The notes beneath the pieces are model-generated. The model searched no databases. It had not been told where the DNA came from and was given only the letters and a program-made list of their open reading frames with translations. A program made the translations under genes and the position numbers. Of a stretch of 20,889 nt of DNA, positions 1 to 7,536 are shown in pieces. How positions within the stretch are numbered: position 1 is the first letter of the stretch; each line of letters begins with the position of its first letter. Location: the NCBI GenBank assembly GCA_947481115.1, contig CANKEI010000013.1:1-20889 (forward strand). Reading direction: 5' to 3'. Source of the stretch: a bacterium (GTDB lineage: Bacteria; Babelota; Babeliae; Babelales; JABDEC01).

Positions 1-720
1 AAATCAACTTCATTAAACTATTTATTAGTGTTTACTACTTTTACATTAAGCTACGGCAATAATACTCCTGATTTAGTTACACATGTCCAGAAAAGCATTC
101 AAGCAGCAGAAATTTCAAATTCTAAATTAGATTCCGAAATTTTAGGTATCTATGGCTACTCTAGCTCTAAGGTGCGTCATTTTTTGAATAATTTATGTAG
201 CTTACCAGGTGCACGTTACTTAGAAATCGGCGTCTGGAAAGGATCAACTTTCATTTCCGCACTTTACAATAACACCGATACTATTTGTGATGCTATAGCC
301 ATAGATCAATGGTTTGATGCCCAAATTCCACTACTTAACAATGAAAAAGAATCTTTCATTGCTAATACTGCTAAATTCTTACCATCAAAATCTTTTAAGC
401 TATTTGAACAAGACGCTTTTGCGATCACACCTGAAGATATTTGCTCACCCGCATCTATTAACATCTATTTCTATGACGGTGATCATAGCGAAAAGGCGCA
501 ATATCAAGCATTTGTACACTATGATAAAATCTTAGCCCATAAATTCATTGCCATCGTAGATGACTGGAATTGGCTCAGAGTACAACAAGGCACTAAGCGC
601 GCGTTTAGTGATTTAAAATATAAAATAATTTTTGAAATCGAATTGCCTAGTAACGGCAACTGCGATACTGCAAACTGGTGGAATGGTCTATATGTTGCCA
701 TAATAGAAAAAACTAACTGA
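1..720 (+). CDS. Class I SAM-dependent methyltransferase-like protein, probably 5'-truncated by the window edge
   Basis: The frame is open from base 1. The first possible start inside the window is a GTG at 28 with no ribosome binding site, so the true start probably lies upstream. A glycine-rich SAM-binding strand-loop is visible (ARYLEIGVWKGST). It is followed by an acidic strand end (IAIDQW) and by YFYDGDHSEKAQYQAF, which matches the IDGDHSYExxxxD pattern of the Methyltransf_24 group. A later VDDWNW fits the family as well. At about 230-240 residues the length suits a single Rossmann methyltransferase domain. The substrate cannot be read from the sequence; relatives act on sugars, small metabolites or cell-surface components. 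It is not in an operon with its right neighbour, which is convergent. The family call is fairly firm and the function is unknown. Confidence 0.7.
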   Translation, partial: KSTSLNYLLVFTTFTLSYGNNTPDLVTHVQKSIQAAEISNSKLDSEILGIYGYSSSKVRHFLNNLCSLPGARYLEIGVWKGSTFISALYNNTDTICDAIAIDQWFDAQIPLLNNEKESFIANTAKFLPSKSFKLFEQDAFAITPEDICSPASINIYFYDGDHSEKAQYQAFVHYDKILAHKFIAIVDDWNWLRVQQGTKRAFSDLKYKIIFEIELPSNGNCDTANWWNGLYVAIIEKTN

Positions 721-748
721 GCCTTTAACAATTATCGCAACAAATGTT

Positions 749-1144
749 TTAATCTACTTGCTTAGCATCTAAATGTGCAGGCTGTATCTGCACTAAGGGT
801 CTCCAGTGTGCAATATGTCTCAGGTGACCAGCATTTAAGGCTGTTCGCTCATCGCCTAAAGCTTGTCTAATTCTTGCAAGTTTATCTACATGCGACATGG
901 TTCTAATTTCCGCTGGACTTAAATCATCTAAAAATCGTAACAAAAACGAACTTTGACTAACACCAGGGCCTGGAACATCTCTAGCAACATCATCTTCAAC
1001 AGCTTGGGCAAGAATTTCTAAGCGACCCACAGAGCGTTCAGCCATATACTCTCTGTACAATGCTGTATATTCCAAATGCGTGTGCATACCCCATAAATTT
1101 AGCTGTAAACAGCTAAATAAACTGACAATCAATAATTTTTTCAT
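749..1144 (-). CDS. Small exported protein of unknown function
   Basis: This 131-residue protein begins MKKLLIVSLFSCLQLNLWGM, a short basic N-region followed by a hydrophobic core, so export through Sec is likely. A cysteine in LFSC sits roughly where a lipoprotein cysteine would be, but the phenylalanine at -2 is a poor lipobox, so lipidation is only a possibility. The mature part is hydrophilic and mostly helical in character (LEYTALYREYMAERSVGRL, then LSPAEIRTMSHVDKLARIRQ) with several Arg and His residues. An AGGG about 8 bases before the ATG can serve as ribosome binding site. I recognise no family. It is convergent with the upstream methyltransferase-like gene. It resembles the other small secreted proteins here in layout (signal peptide plus a short helical domain), but I cannot align it with them convincingly. 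Confidence 0.6.
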   Translation of the reverse strand: MKKLLIVSLFSCLQLNLWGMHTHLEYTALYREYMAERSVGRLEILAQAVEDDVARDVPGPGVSQSSFLLRFLDDLSPAEIRTMSHVDKLARIRQALGDERTALNAGHLRHIAHWRPLVQIQPAHLDAKQVD

Positions 1145-1244
1145 AGCGAAAACCCTGTCTTATAAGCTAACAACCTAATGCTTAACTATATACCTATATT
1201 ATATATACTACTAAAACTTAAACCATAAAAACAAGCTTTTTAAA

Positions 1245-2288
1245 TTAATTTAAATCAAATGCTTTTAATGGATATGCTTTAAAACCAATCAAGAGACACT
1301 CTGGTTGGGGAATAATCCCAAAATTTTGATACACCTGCTGTTGCATTTGCCGCGCTAACTCAATTAAATCTTGTGAGCTAGCTGCCCCAAGATTAATTAA
1401 CATATTAGCATGTTGATGCGATACCTGGGCATCGCCAACTCGTAAAGTTCCCTTTAAGCCTAATTTATCTAAGTAATAAGCCGTATAAATCATGGGTTTT
1501 TGATTTAATACTAACTTCACTTCGTGCGCATGAAAGTTTCTAAAAAAACTGCCACAGGTATTTTTACTAGGATATCTATGGGATCGATAACGCCTAATTT
1601 CGTGTGCCCGACCCTTAGCAAATGCCGCAGTTAAACTGTTGGTTAATTTTAATTTAAAAGTTGCAGATATTAAATAATATTGGTGAGTCTGTAATTTAGA
1701 TTGGTCATAACCAAACTCGAACCAGTTATTATCGACAGTTAAGATTTGACCAGTCTGGCGTTCGATTATCTCAGCTGAAACTAAAAACTGACTTAAAAGA
1801 AATTCAAAAAAATGGATATTTATATAAACTGAGCCGCCAACAGAACCGGGAATCCCACTAAACTCTTCTAAGCCCAAAAGATTATTATCTAAGCAAAAAT
1901 CGATTAGCTCGCCAAAAGATACGCCCGCTCCAGCCTGCACTAAAATCTCTGGCGTGATAGAATTTTCAGGTGCCACTAAATCTAAATTTTCCTGATACTT
2001 CTGGATATCTAAAATTTTAATACTATTTAATTTGGGCCTAATTACTAAGCCATCAAAACCAGCATCGCTAATTAAAATATTAGCACCTTCACCCAAAACA
2101 AAAACTTCTAAGTTATTGGTCCGGGCAAAATCTAACGCTGCTACAAACTCAGTTGTAGTGCTAGGCTCAACGAAAAATTTGGCTGGGCCACCAGTGCGAA
2201 ACCAATTTAATTCTTTGAGGGAGACGTTTTCGGTGATAGGCACGCTGGACGAGTATGTGTTTGTGCGGTTACAACTAGATTCTGACAT
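1245..2288 (-). CDS. murB: UDP-N-acetylenolpyruvoylglucosamine reductase
   Basis: MurB reduces UDP-GlcNAc-enolpyruvate to UDP-MurNAc with NADPH in the cytoplasm, the second committed step of peptidoglycan synthesis. The FAD-binding half shows WFRTGGPA (29-36), GEGANILIS (66-74), GFDGLVIRP (78-86) and GIPGSVGG (145-152). The catalytic serine is in CGSFFRNF (Ser247) and the C-terminal glutamate in IIPQPECLLIG (Glu330). The usual Tyr-Arg-x-Ser motif appears as FGYDQS, so the arginine is replaced by aspartate. At 347 residues it has normal length. The ATG start at 2288 overlaps the end of trhO by 82 bases in another frame. A GTG at 2243 (SVPITENVSL) would still keep the whole domain and shorten the overlap. 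No Shine-Dalgarno sequence is seen. Its presence implies that the organism makes at least some peptidoglycan precursor. Confidence 0.95.
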   Translation of the reverse strand: MSESSCNRTNTYSSSVPITENVSLKELNWFRTGGPAKFFVEPSTTTEFVAALDFARTNNLEVFVLGEGANILISDAGFDGLVIRPKLNSIKILDIQKYQENLDLVAPENSITPEILVQAGAGVSFGELIDFCLDNNLLGLEEFSGIPGSVGGSVYINIHFFEFLLSQFLVSAEIIERQTGQILTVDNNWFEFGYDQSKLQTHQYYLISATFKLKLTNSLTAAFAKGRAHEIRRYRSHRYPSKNTCGSFFRNFHAHEVKLVLNQKPMIYTAYYLDKLGLKGTLRVGDAQVSHQHANMLINLGAASSQDLIELARQMQQQVYQNFGIIPQPECLLIGFKAYPLKAFDLN

Positions 2289-3130
2289 TTCTCACTACAA
2301 CAGTTTTGATATTTAATTAAACAATCGGGACAGCCTAAATAGTGTTTATTACAAGCTGCATTTAGGCAATTAGTGTAATCGTCATAGGCAGTCTCGCATA
2401 ACAAGCATTTACCTAGAACATCAGAATTCACACGCACAGCTATGCGACCATCAAAGACGTAATTCTTGCCTCGGAAATAACCATCGGGATATGCTTCAAT
2501 ATAACGCTGAATCCCGCCCTCGATTTGATAAACTTTGCGGGCAACTTGCTTTTGATTTAAATAGGCGGTAATCGGCTCGCAACGGACACCAGCTGTGCAG
2601 AACATTAAAACTTGCTTGTCTTTAAAATCTGCTAAATTTTGATCGATATATTCCGGCAACTCTCTAAACCGATAAATATCTGGTAAAATTGCATCGGCAA
2701 ATGTTCCGATGGCCCATTCAAAATTATTTCTGGTATCTAATATAACTAAATCTTCAGGTTTATGCGTAAGTAGCTCATGTACTTGATCCGGCGTTAAGTG
2801 CTGCCCCGTGTTTTCGATTTTACGTTGCTCAAACGGCACGCCCAGGTTTACAATCTCGTTACGCACGACTACATATAGTCTGGGAAATAATTCTGCTGAA
2901 CCTTCAGCATATTTATAATCGATCTGGCCAAACAGTTCATGTTGTTCCATCGCTGCCACATATGCTTGAATTTCGTGATCTTCACCACCCACAGTCGCAT
3001 TAATTCCCTCGGTCGCAATAATTATGCGCCCCTTAAGATTTAACTCCTGGCACAATGCTTTTTGCCATTTAACTATTTGTGCTGGATATTGGATCGTCAC
3101 GTATTTGTAAAATACAATCAGTTTTCCCAT
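2207..3130 (-). CDS. trhO: tRNA uridine(34) hydroxylase, rhodanese domain protein
   Basis: This protein belongs to the TrhO/YceA family, which hydroxylates U34 of certain tRNAs on the way to 5-(carboxy)methoxyuridine. The 307 residues show the typical order. An N-terminal ferredoxin-like domain (residues 1-100) contains GRIIIATEGINATVGG. A rhodanese domain follows, with LDTRNNFEWAIGTF (131-144) and the active-site loop CTAGVRCEP (Cys178 and Cys184). A cysteine-rich tail (Cys242, 245, 255, 260, 267, 270, 277, 278, 282) is likely to bind zinc. Its 3' end overlaps the start of murB on the same strand, so the two are probably co-transcribed and translationally coupled. The ATG at 3130 has no clear ribosome binding site. 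The family assignment is firm; the tRNA substrate is by homology. Confidence 0.93.
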   Translation of the reverse strand: MGKLIVFYKYVTIQYPAQIVKWQKALCQELNLKGRIIIATEGINATVGGEDHEIQAYVAAMEQHELFGQIDYKYAEGSAELFPRLYVVVRNEIVNLGVPFEQRKIENTGQHLTPDQVHELLTHKPEDLVILDTRNNFEWAIGTFADAILPDIYRFRELPEYIDQNLADFKDKQVLMFCTAGVRCEPITAYLNQKQVARKVYQIEGGIQRYIEAYPDGYFRGKNYVFDGRIAVRVNSDVLGKCLLCETAYDDYTNCLNAACNKHYLGCPDCLIKYQNCCSEKCQNLVVTAQTHTRPACLSPKTSPSKN

Positions 3131-3242
3131 GAGATACTCGCTATTTTAGACTAGATTTTAAACCTGAAAATATTAGCAATTATAACTAATTTTGTTTACT
3201 TACACTAGCTTAAAAAGCTAAAAATATTAGACTTAAACTCTT

Positions 3243-3998
3243 ATGATTAACGAACTAATTTTTCTTTTACACTGTCTAACGGTCAGCCTATTAGCTGCCG
3301 TAGCCCTAAAATATGGTCAACTAGCGCTAGCCAGTTTAGCCTGTTTATACGCTATTTTGGCCAATTTATTTGTCTTTAAACAGGTGTTATTACTAACACT
3401 TTGTGTGACCTGTACCGATGCTTACTCGGTAGGCTCTGGAATTGTTTTAAACTTGACCCAAGAATATTTTGGCTCTAAAGTTGCCCGTAAAATTTTATAT
3501 TTAGCACTAGCAGCACTCTTAATTTTTGTGATCCTAGCGCAGATTCAGCTATATTATCTTCCGGCGCCCAGTGATTTTAGCCAGACAGCTTATTTAAATA
3601 TCTTGGGCCAAACGCCCCGAATTCTAGGTGCCTCGATATTCTCTTTTGCGATTTCGCAAAATTTAGATCGGGTGCTATATAGCTACTTTAATCGCAAATT
3701 TGCGCATAAATTTTTTATTTTACGTAATTATAGCTCACTCTTAATTTCCCAATTAGTTGATACGGGCCTGTTTACGATTCTGGGACTAGCCGGTACTTTT
3801 ACAAATTTATGGGATATTTTTGTGTTTAGTTATTTAATTAAAATAATTACAATTATAATCTCAGTCCCCGTAGTCAGCTTTTGTAAAAAATATTTGCCCG
3901 TAACATCCCTCGATTTCACTCGGGACGAACGGGAAAAAAATAATCTACAAAAAGAGAAAAATAATCTACAAAAAAAGCCCGGTACCGGGAAAGATTAG
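3243..3998 (+). CDS. yhhQ: Queuosine precursor transporter, YhhQ/VUT family
   Basis: This 251-residue membrane protein has about six hydrophobic segments. The hallmark of the family is the stretch YSVGSGIVLNLTQEYFGSKV followed by ARKI, matching the usual NLxxEyfGkxxARkxi pattern. A second family region is QLVDTGLFTILGLAG, again typical of YhhQ. Members import 7-deazaguanine precursors (preQ0, preQ1 or queuine). The gene lies 7 bases upstream of tgt on the same strand, so the two form a salvage operon. The C-terminal tail after the last helix is charged and consists largely of two copies of EKNNLQK, which is not a family feature. No Shine-Dalgarno sequence is visible before the ATG. The family call rests on motifs plus context; which precursor is imported is not determined. 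Confidence 0.85.
   Translation: MINELIFLLHCLTVSLLAAVALKYGQLALASLACLYAILANLFVFKQVLLLTLCVTCTDAYSVGSGIVLNLTQEYFGSKVARKILYLALAALLIFVILAQIQLYYLPAPSDFSQTAYLNILGQTPRILGASIFSFAISQNLDRVLYSYFNRKFAHKFFILRNYSSLLISQLVDTGLFTILGLAGTFTNLWDIFVFSYLIKIITIIISVPVVSFCKKYLPVTSLDFTRDEREKNNLQKEKNNLQKKPGTGKD
3933..3974 (+). repeat. Two tandem 21-bp units inside the transporter gene
   Basis: Two adjacent 21-base units (3933-3953 and 3954-3974) differ at one position only. They are in frame and each encodes the heptapeptide EKNNLQK at the cytoplasmic C-terminus of the YhhQ-type transporter. The unit is A-rich, so slipped-strand duplication is the simplest origin. Confidence 0.9.
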
Positions 3999-4005
3999 AC
4001 CTAAC

Positions 4006-5148
4006 ATGCCAACACAAACACCATATTTTCGCTTTGAGCTGATACACCAATCTAAAAAATCACGCGCGCGTGTGGGTAAAATTTATACTCCCCATGGGAT
4101 TATCGACACCCCAAACTTTGTCGCAGTTGGTACCAATGGCACCTTAAAAGCGCTTGATAATCAACTGGTCACCCAAATGGGTTTACAGCTAATGTTCTGT
4201 AATACTTACCATTTAATGCTCCAACCAGGCGCTGAACAAGTAGCTAAATTAGGCGGGTTACATAACTTTATTAAACGCGATCTACCCATTATTACGGACT
4301 CTGGGGGCTTTCAGGTATTTAGTTTGGCTGGAGGCAAAGTTAGTGGCGAACTCAAAAGTCGCGGTCAAAAAAATTATGCTAATGGGATTTTAAAAATCTC
4401 TGAAGAGGGTGTCCTATTTCGTTCATATCGCGATGGCGCTAAAATTTTATTAACCCCAGAAAGCTCAATTATCGCGCAGAAAAACTTGGGTGCTGATATT
4501 ATAATCCCGTTAGATGAACTACCAGCACATAGTATTACTGAGTTAGAACTAATTAAATCTTTAGAGCGTACTCACCGCTGGGAAGAACGCTCGCTTAATA
4601 CACATTTAGCTAACCCTAAACAACAAGCAATTTATGCGGTAATTCATGGTGGCACCAACCGAGAATTAAGATTAAAAAGTTGCCAAGTACTTAGTAACTT
4701 ACCATTTGATGGCTTTGCGATTGGCGGCAGTCTAGGCCAAAATCATGCACAAATGTTCGAAATGCTAAGCTATCTGATGCCAGCTTTGCCAAGCGCTAAA
4801 CCAAATCACCTGCTAGGTATCGGCGATCTAAAATCGATCGAAGCCATGATCACACTCGGTATAGATACTTTCGACAGCGCCTATCCTACCAAATGTGCTC
4901 GCCATGGTTTATTATTTACTAGTACTGGTTACGTACGCGTAATTTCCAGCAGTAACCGTGACAACTTAAATCCAATTGATCCGACTTGTAACTGTTGGAC
5001 TTGTCAAAACTATAGCCGGGCCTACTTACATCACTTGTTTAAAGCCAATGAACTAACAGCTTATACACTAGCTACAATTCACAATTTAAAATTTATGATC
5101 GATCTCTTGGACCGCTACCGTCAGCAGATCCAACATAATCAAATTTAG
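4006..5148 (+). CDS. tgt: tRNA-guanine transglycosylase with altered base-recognition pocket
   Basis: Tgt exchanges G34 of tRNA with GUN anticodons for a 7-deazaguanine base. At 380 residues the length is normal. The general-base aspartate is in TDSGGFQVFSL (Asp98), the nucleophile in DTFDSAYPTKCARHG (Asp290), and the zinc ligands are Cys328, Cys330, Cys333 and His359 (CNCWTC and ATIHN). Pocket residues differ from bacterial preQ1-type enzymes. The usual FDEC reads LDEL (Cys to Leu172), VQGG reads IHGG (Gln to His214), and GGLAVGE reads GGSLGQ. Changes in these positions are known to go with queuine instead of preQ1 specificity, as in eukaryotic enzymes and some intracellular bacteria. With the transporter just upstream and no preQ1 biosynthesis gene here, direct salvage of a host base is plausible. 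The last 56 bases overlap the convergent secreted-protein gene. Confidence 0.95.
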   Translation: MPTQTPYFRFELIHQSKKSRARVGKIYTPHGIIDTPNFVAVGTNGTLKALDNQLVTQMGLQLMFCNTYHLMLQPGAEQVAKLGGLHNFIKRDLPIITDSGGFQVFSLAGGKVSGELKSRGQKNYANGILKISEEGVLFRSYRDGAKILLTPESSIIAQKNLGADIIIPLDELPAHSITELELIKSLERTHRWEERSLNTHLANPKQQAIYAVIHGGTNRELRLKSCQVLSNLPFDGFAIGGSLGQNHAQMFEMLSYLMPALPSAKPNHLLGIGDLKSIEAMITLGIDTFDSAYPTKCARHGLLFTSTGYVRVISSSNRDNLNPIDPTCNCWTCQNYSRAYLHHLFKANELTAYTLATIHNLKFMIDLLDRYRQQIQHNQI

Positions 5149-5746
5149 AATATTCAGTGCTGTCTTTTTTAGGAAAAGCTATGCCTTGAACTCTGGTTGC
5201 GGTAATTCCAATCACTAGATGCAACATTTCATTAGACTGTCGCCGAAGAACTGGAGAGACCGCGGGTGGCGCTGATTTAGTAAATTCACGTAAGGCATCA
5301 CCATCAGCCATTCGCATAGCTACGCTATCTAGATCGGCGGCCCCATCAACAGATGTACCAACCACTGCATCAGCCACTACCCCTTCACAAACACTATCTT
5401 CAGCAACTGATCTTACAGAGCTAGCAAATAAATATTTATGGGCTAATTCTGCACCCGCCCGATCTAATATAGCTAAAGTCATGCGGGTATTAGTACTATA
5501 ACTTCCTGCTGAAACTCGATCGCCACAGCTACTACTACCGCTAGAATCAGTATCACCATCACCTCCCGTCAAAATTTTAGTTGCTGTACCACCTGATCTT
5601 AAATCAGGCAATTTCAAATCAGAACCAGTAGCACCATGCAACTCTGCCAAAAGCGCGTCATCCATTGCCCGTAAATTAAAAGCCAAATTTAATGAAAGTA
5701 AAACAACTCCATACTCAAAGCCAAATTTAGTATTTTTTTTTGCCAT
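5093..5746 (-). CDS. Exported protein of unknown function with low-complexity segment
   Basis: I chose the ATG at 5746, giving 217 residues, because it is preceded by GGGAAG and opens an export-like N-terminus (MAKKNTKFGFEYGVVLLSLN, cleavage perhaps after the following AFNLRA). An in-frame ATG at 5818 would add a 24-residue extension that hides the signal. The mature protein contains a Gly/Asp/Ser-rich stretch (GGDGDTDSSGSSSCGD) and then Ala/Val-rich helical sequence with a few cysteines. A late segment (PPAVSPVLRRQSNEMLHLV) vaguely resembles the LRxxLxxxGxAM motif of the secreted domain seen at 13346 and 16739, but too weakly to claim homology. The 3' end overlaps tgt by 56 bases, antisense. 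Because of that overlap and the lack of a family I hold this as probable, not certain. Confidence 0.55.
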   Translation of the reverse strand: MAKKNTKFGFEYGVVLLSLNLAFNLRAMDDALLAELHGATGSDLKLPDLRSGGTATKILTGGDGDTDSSGSSSCGDRVSAGSYSTNTRMTLAILDRAGAELAHKYLFASSVRSVAEDSVCEGVVADAVVGTSVDGAADLDSVAMRMADGDALREFTKSAPPAVSPVLRRQSNEMLHLVIGITATRVQGIAFPKKDSTEYSKFDYVGSADGSGPRDRS

Positions 5747-5873
5747 CTTACTTCCCGATAAACATGTAAGATTTACACCTGTCGTGCCTACTCTGATCAC
5801 TTGCAAACTAAAAATCAAGTTTTTAATTATTTTAAAATTTTTATGTTAAATATTTTTGTGTTAAATTAATTAC

Positions 5874-6680
5874 ATGCAAATCATAACTTCAGTCCAAAAT
5901 TATAAAATTCAGCAAGTCTGCAAACTACATGACTCTAAAGCGCGCGCTAAGCAACAGCTATTCTTAGCTGAAGGTATGCGCACGATCGAAACACTGTTAC
6001 TACAAGTATCTCAAGCCAACTCAAACTCAGGCTTAATTTTAGCACAACTATTTATAACCCCAGAAATTTGGGGCGACTGCCCTGAAAATATTAAAAGTTT
6101 ACCAGATAATTTAATTACTTTAGTTAGCCAGCAAGTTAGTGCCAAAATTAGCACTACTAGTACTGCCAGTGGTGTTTTAGCGGTTTTTGAGATTCCACAA
6201 CACTCTCTGGACCATTTAGCAAATAATTTAACCAGTAATTTATCGGCTGGAATTGTCTTAGTAGACCTAAATAATCCTGGTAATTTAGGCACCCTAATTC
6301 GCACAGCTGCCGCCCTAAACTTAGAAACAGTCGTCACTATCGCAGGCACTGATCCATGGAGCCCAAAAGTCGTTCAAGCTAGCGCGGGCACCATTGGCAA
6401 AGTGAAAATTTACCAGCTAACTTGGCCAGAATTACTAAAAGCTAAACAAAATTTAAAATTATGCGCGCTGGCGCCAAACGCTAAATTAAATTTATTGGCT
6501 CCGGAAAATCGCCAGATTATTAAAAATAATTTATTAGTCATTGGCAACGAGGCGCACGGTATTCCTAAAGAGTATTTAGAAACTTGCGAATATCAGCTTA
6601 GCTTACCTATGCCAGGCAATACTGAAAGTCTAAATGCAGCCATCGCTGGCGCTATTGCCATGTATCTTGGCACGCAGTAA
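5874..6680 (+). CDS. TrmH/SpoU-family RNA 2'-O-ribose methyltransferase
   Basis: All three SpoU motifs of the knotted SPOUT fold are present in this 268-residue protein. They are NNPGNLGTLIR (133-143), IGNEAHGIP (223-231) and LSLPMPGNTESLNAAIAGA (242-260). The N-terminal 110 residues match the SpoU substrate-binding domain (opening with ITSVQNYKIQQVCKL, then LAEGMRTIE). This architecture is shared by RlmB, TsnR and related 23S rRNA methylases, which use SAM to methylate a ribose 2'-OH. The exact nucleotide cannot be assigned from motifs. The gene is divergent from the secreted-protein gene on its left, separated by an extremely AT-rich 127 bases, and convergent with the TsaC-like gene, with only four bases between the stops. 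No Shine-Dalgarno sequence precedes the ATG. Confidence 0.92.
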   Translation: MQIITSVQNYKIQQVCKLHDSKARAKQQLFLAEGMRTIETLLLQVSQANSNSGLILAQLFITPEIWGDCPENIKSLPDNLITLVSQQVSAKISTTSTASGVLAVFEIPQHSLDHLANNLTSNLSAGIVLVDLNNPGNLGTLIRTAAALNLETVVTIAGTDPWSPKVVQASAGTIGKVKIYQLTWPELLKAKQNLKLCALAPNAKLNLLAPENRQIIKNNLLVIGNEAHGIPKEYLETCEYQLSLPMPGNTESLNAAIAGAIAMYLGTQ

Positions 6681-6684
6681 GTTA

Positions 6685-7356
6685 CTAGGCATTAAACCGT
6701 TCACCATAAATTTGCTCTAAGACCGGCACTTCATATGCGCCATAGCGCAGCACTTTAATCTGTCCGGTGCCCATATTGGTCAATTGCGAACAGTCTAAAA
6801 TTGTCGATGGCAAATTAGCTAATAAATTATTCTGGGCCAGGTTGGCTGGAACTTGGTCAACTACAATTGCCCCGATTTTATTAATTATATCTGGCGCAAC
6901 TAGCGCTAAACTATCAGGCACCGCTTGCCCAGCTAAATTAGCACTCGTCGAAAATAAACCATCGAAATTATGTAATAAATTTAATAAGCCCGGATGTTCT
7001 GGAATTCTTAAAGCAACAGTTGTTTGCCGCTCGCCAAATAACTGACTAGCTGCCGGTTTTAGTTTGAAAATTAAAGTTAACGGGCCAGGCCAACAGTGTT
7101 CAACTAATTTAATTAAGTTGGGCGACCAATTAATATCTACGAAATTAGCTAATTTTTCTTTGGTATCTACTAAAATAATATATGGCTTGCTGCCCCGTTT
7201 TTTCAAACGATCTAAAGCACGCGCACCTTCAATTGTCGCTGGTGCCAATAAACCTAGCACAGTATCTGAGCTACCTAAACAAACTTGATTATTTTTTAAC
7301 AGTGCAGTTAATTGCGCTGTCGTTTCGGGGGCTTCCCAATCTAATAGTTCTCGCAT
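6685..7356 (-). CDS. L-threonylcarbamoyladenylate synthase, TsaC/Sua5/YrdC family
   Basis: The family makes threonylcarbamoyl-AMP from threonine, bicarbonate and ATP, the first step of the t6A37 modification of ANN-decoding tRNAs. The 223 residues show SSDTVLGLLAP (the usual PTDTxYGL, with Pro-Thr changed to Ser-Ser), the basic loop LKKRGSKPYIILV, HCWPGPLTLIF, VALRIPEHPG, LFSTSANLAG and PSTILDCS. All of these occur in the family order. The length fits the single-domain TsaC type, without the extra Sua5 domain. It is an isolated minus-strand gene, convergent with the RNA methyltransferase. The start codon ATG at 7356 has only a partial GAG upstream. The altered PTDT motif is unusual but conservative around the essential aspartate-threonine. 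Confidence 0.9.
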   Translation of the reverse strand: MRELLDWEAPETTAQLTALLKNNQVCLGSSDTVLGLLAPATIEGARALDRLKKRGSKPYIILVDTKEKLANFVDINWSPNLIKLVEHCWPGPLTLIFKLKPAASQLFGERQTTVALRIPEHPGLLNLLHNFDGLFSTSANLAGQAVPDSLALVAPDIINKIGAIVVDQVPANLAQNNLLANLPSTILDCSQLTNMGTGQIKVLRYGAYEVPVLEQIYGERFNA

Positions 7357-7378
7357 GACTTAAACTCTAATTTGACCC

Positions 7379-7414
7379 AGGCTTCGCCAAGGCTACGCCG
7401 GGCAGGCTTCTTCG
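7379..7414. repeat. Short GC-rich element with three related 10-mers
   Basis: In the otherwise AT-rich gap between the TsaC-like gene and folC there is a GC-rich stretch made of three similar words: AGGCTTCGCC (7379-7388), AGGCTACGCC (7390-7399) and AGGCTTCTTC (7404-7413). No gene is visible in it. The look is that of small mobile palindromic or REP-like repeats dispersed in some bacterial genomes, but a single copy here cannot prove that. The rest of the gap is featureless. Confidence 0.35.
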
Positions 7415-7523
7415 AATATATGATCTTTTCTTCACTAAGTTGACTAAGAATTACATGTTATCTAGTATCTATATTATTATAAATTATTAATCTAATATGC
7501 GCAGATTTTGAACTTATTGCCAT

Positions 7524-7527
7524 GGAG
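7524..7527 (+). promoter_or_regulatory. Shine-Dalgarno GGAG deciding the folC start
   Basis: GGAG lies nine bases before the ATG at 7537 and is inside the alternative ATG at 7522, which has no binding site of its own. The 7537 start is therefore preferred. Confidence 0.5.
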
Positions 7528-7536
7528 CATTTTGTC

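Noticed and set aside
749..1144. Lipoprotein assignment for the 131-aa protein
   Set aside because: The Cys in LFSC is early and has Phe at -2, a poor match to the lipobox; ordinary signal-peptide cleavage is as likely.
3131..3242. preQ1 riboswitch upstream of the queuosine transporter
   Set aside because: There is a small hairpin (TAGCTT AAA AAGCTA at 3206-3220) and an A-rich stretch, but I cannot build the C-rich pseudoknot of a preQ1 class I aptamer.
3978..3989. Palindrome CCCGGTACCGGG as a terminator
   Set aside because: It lies inside the coding end of the transporter gene. A T-run follows only on the minus strand, where no gene needs termination, and a hairpin would have just four base pairs.
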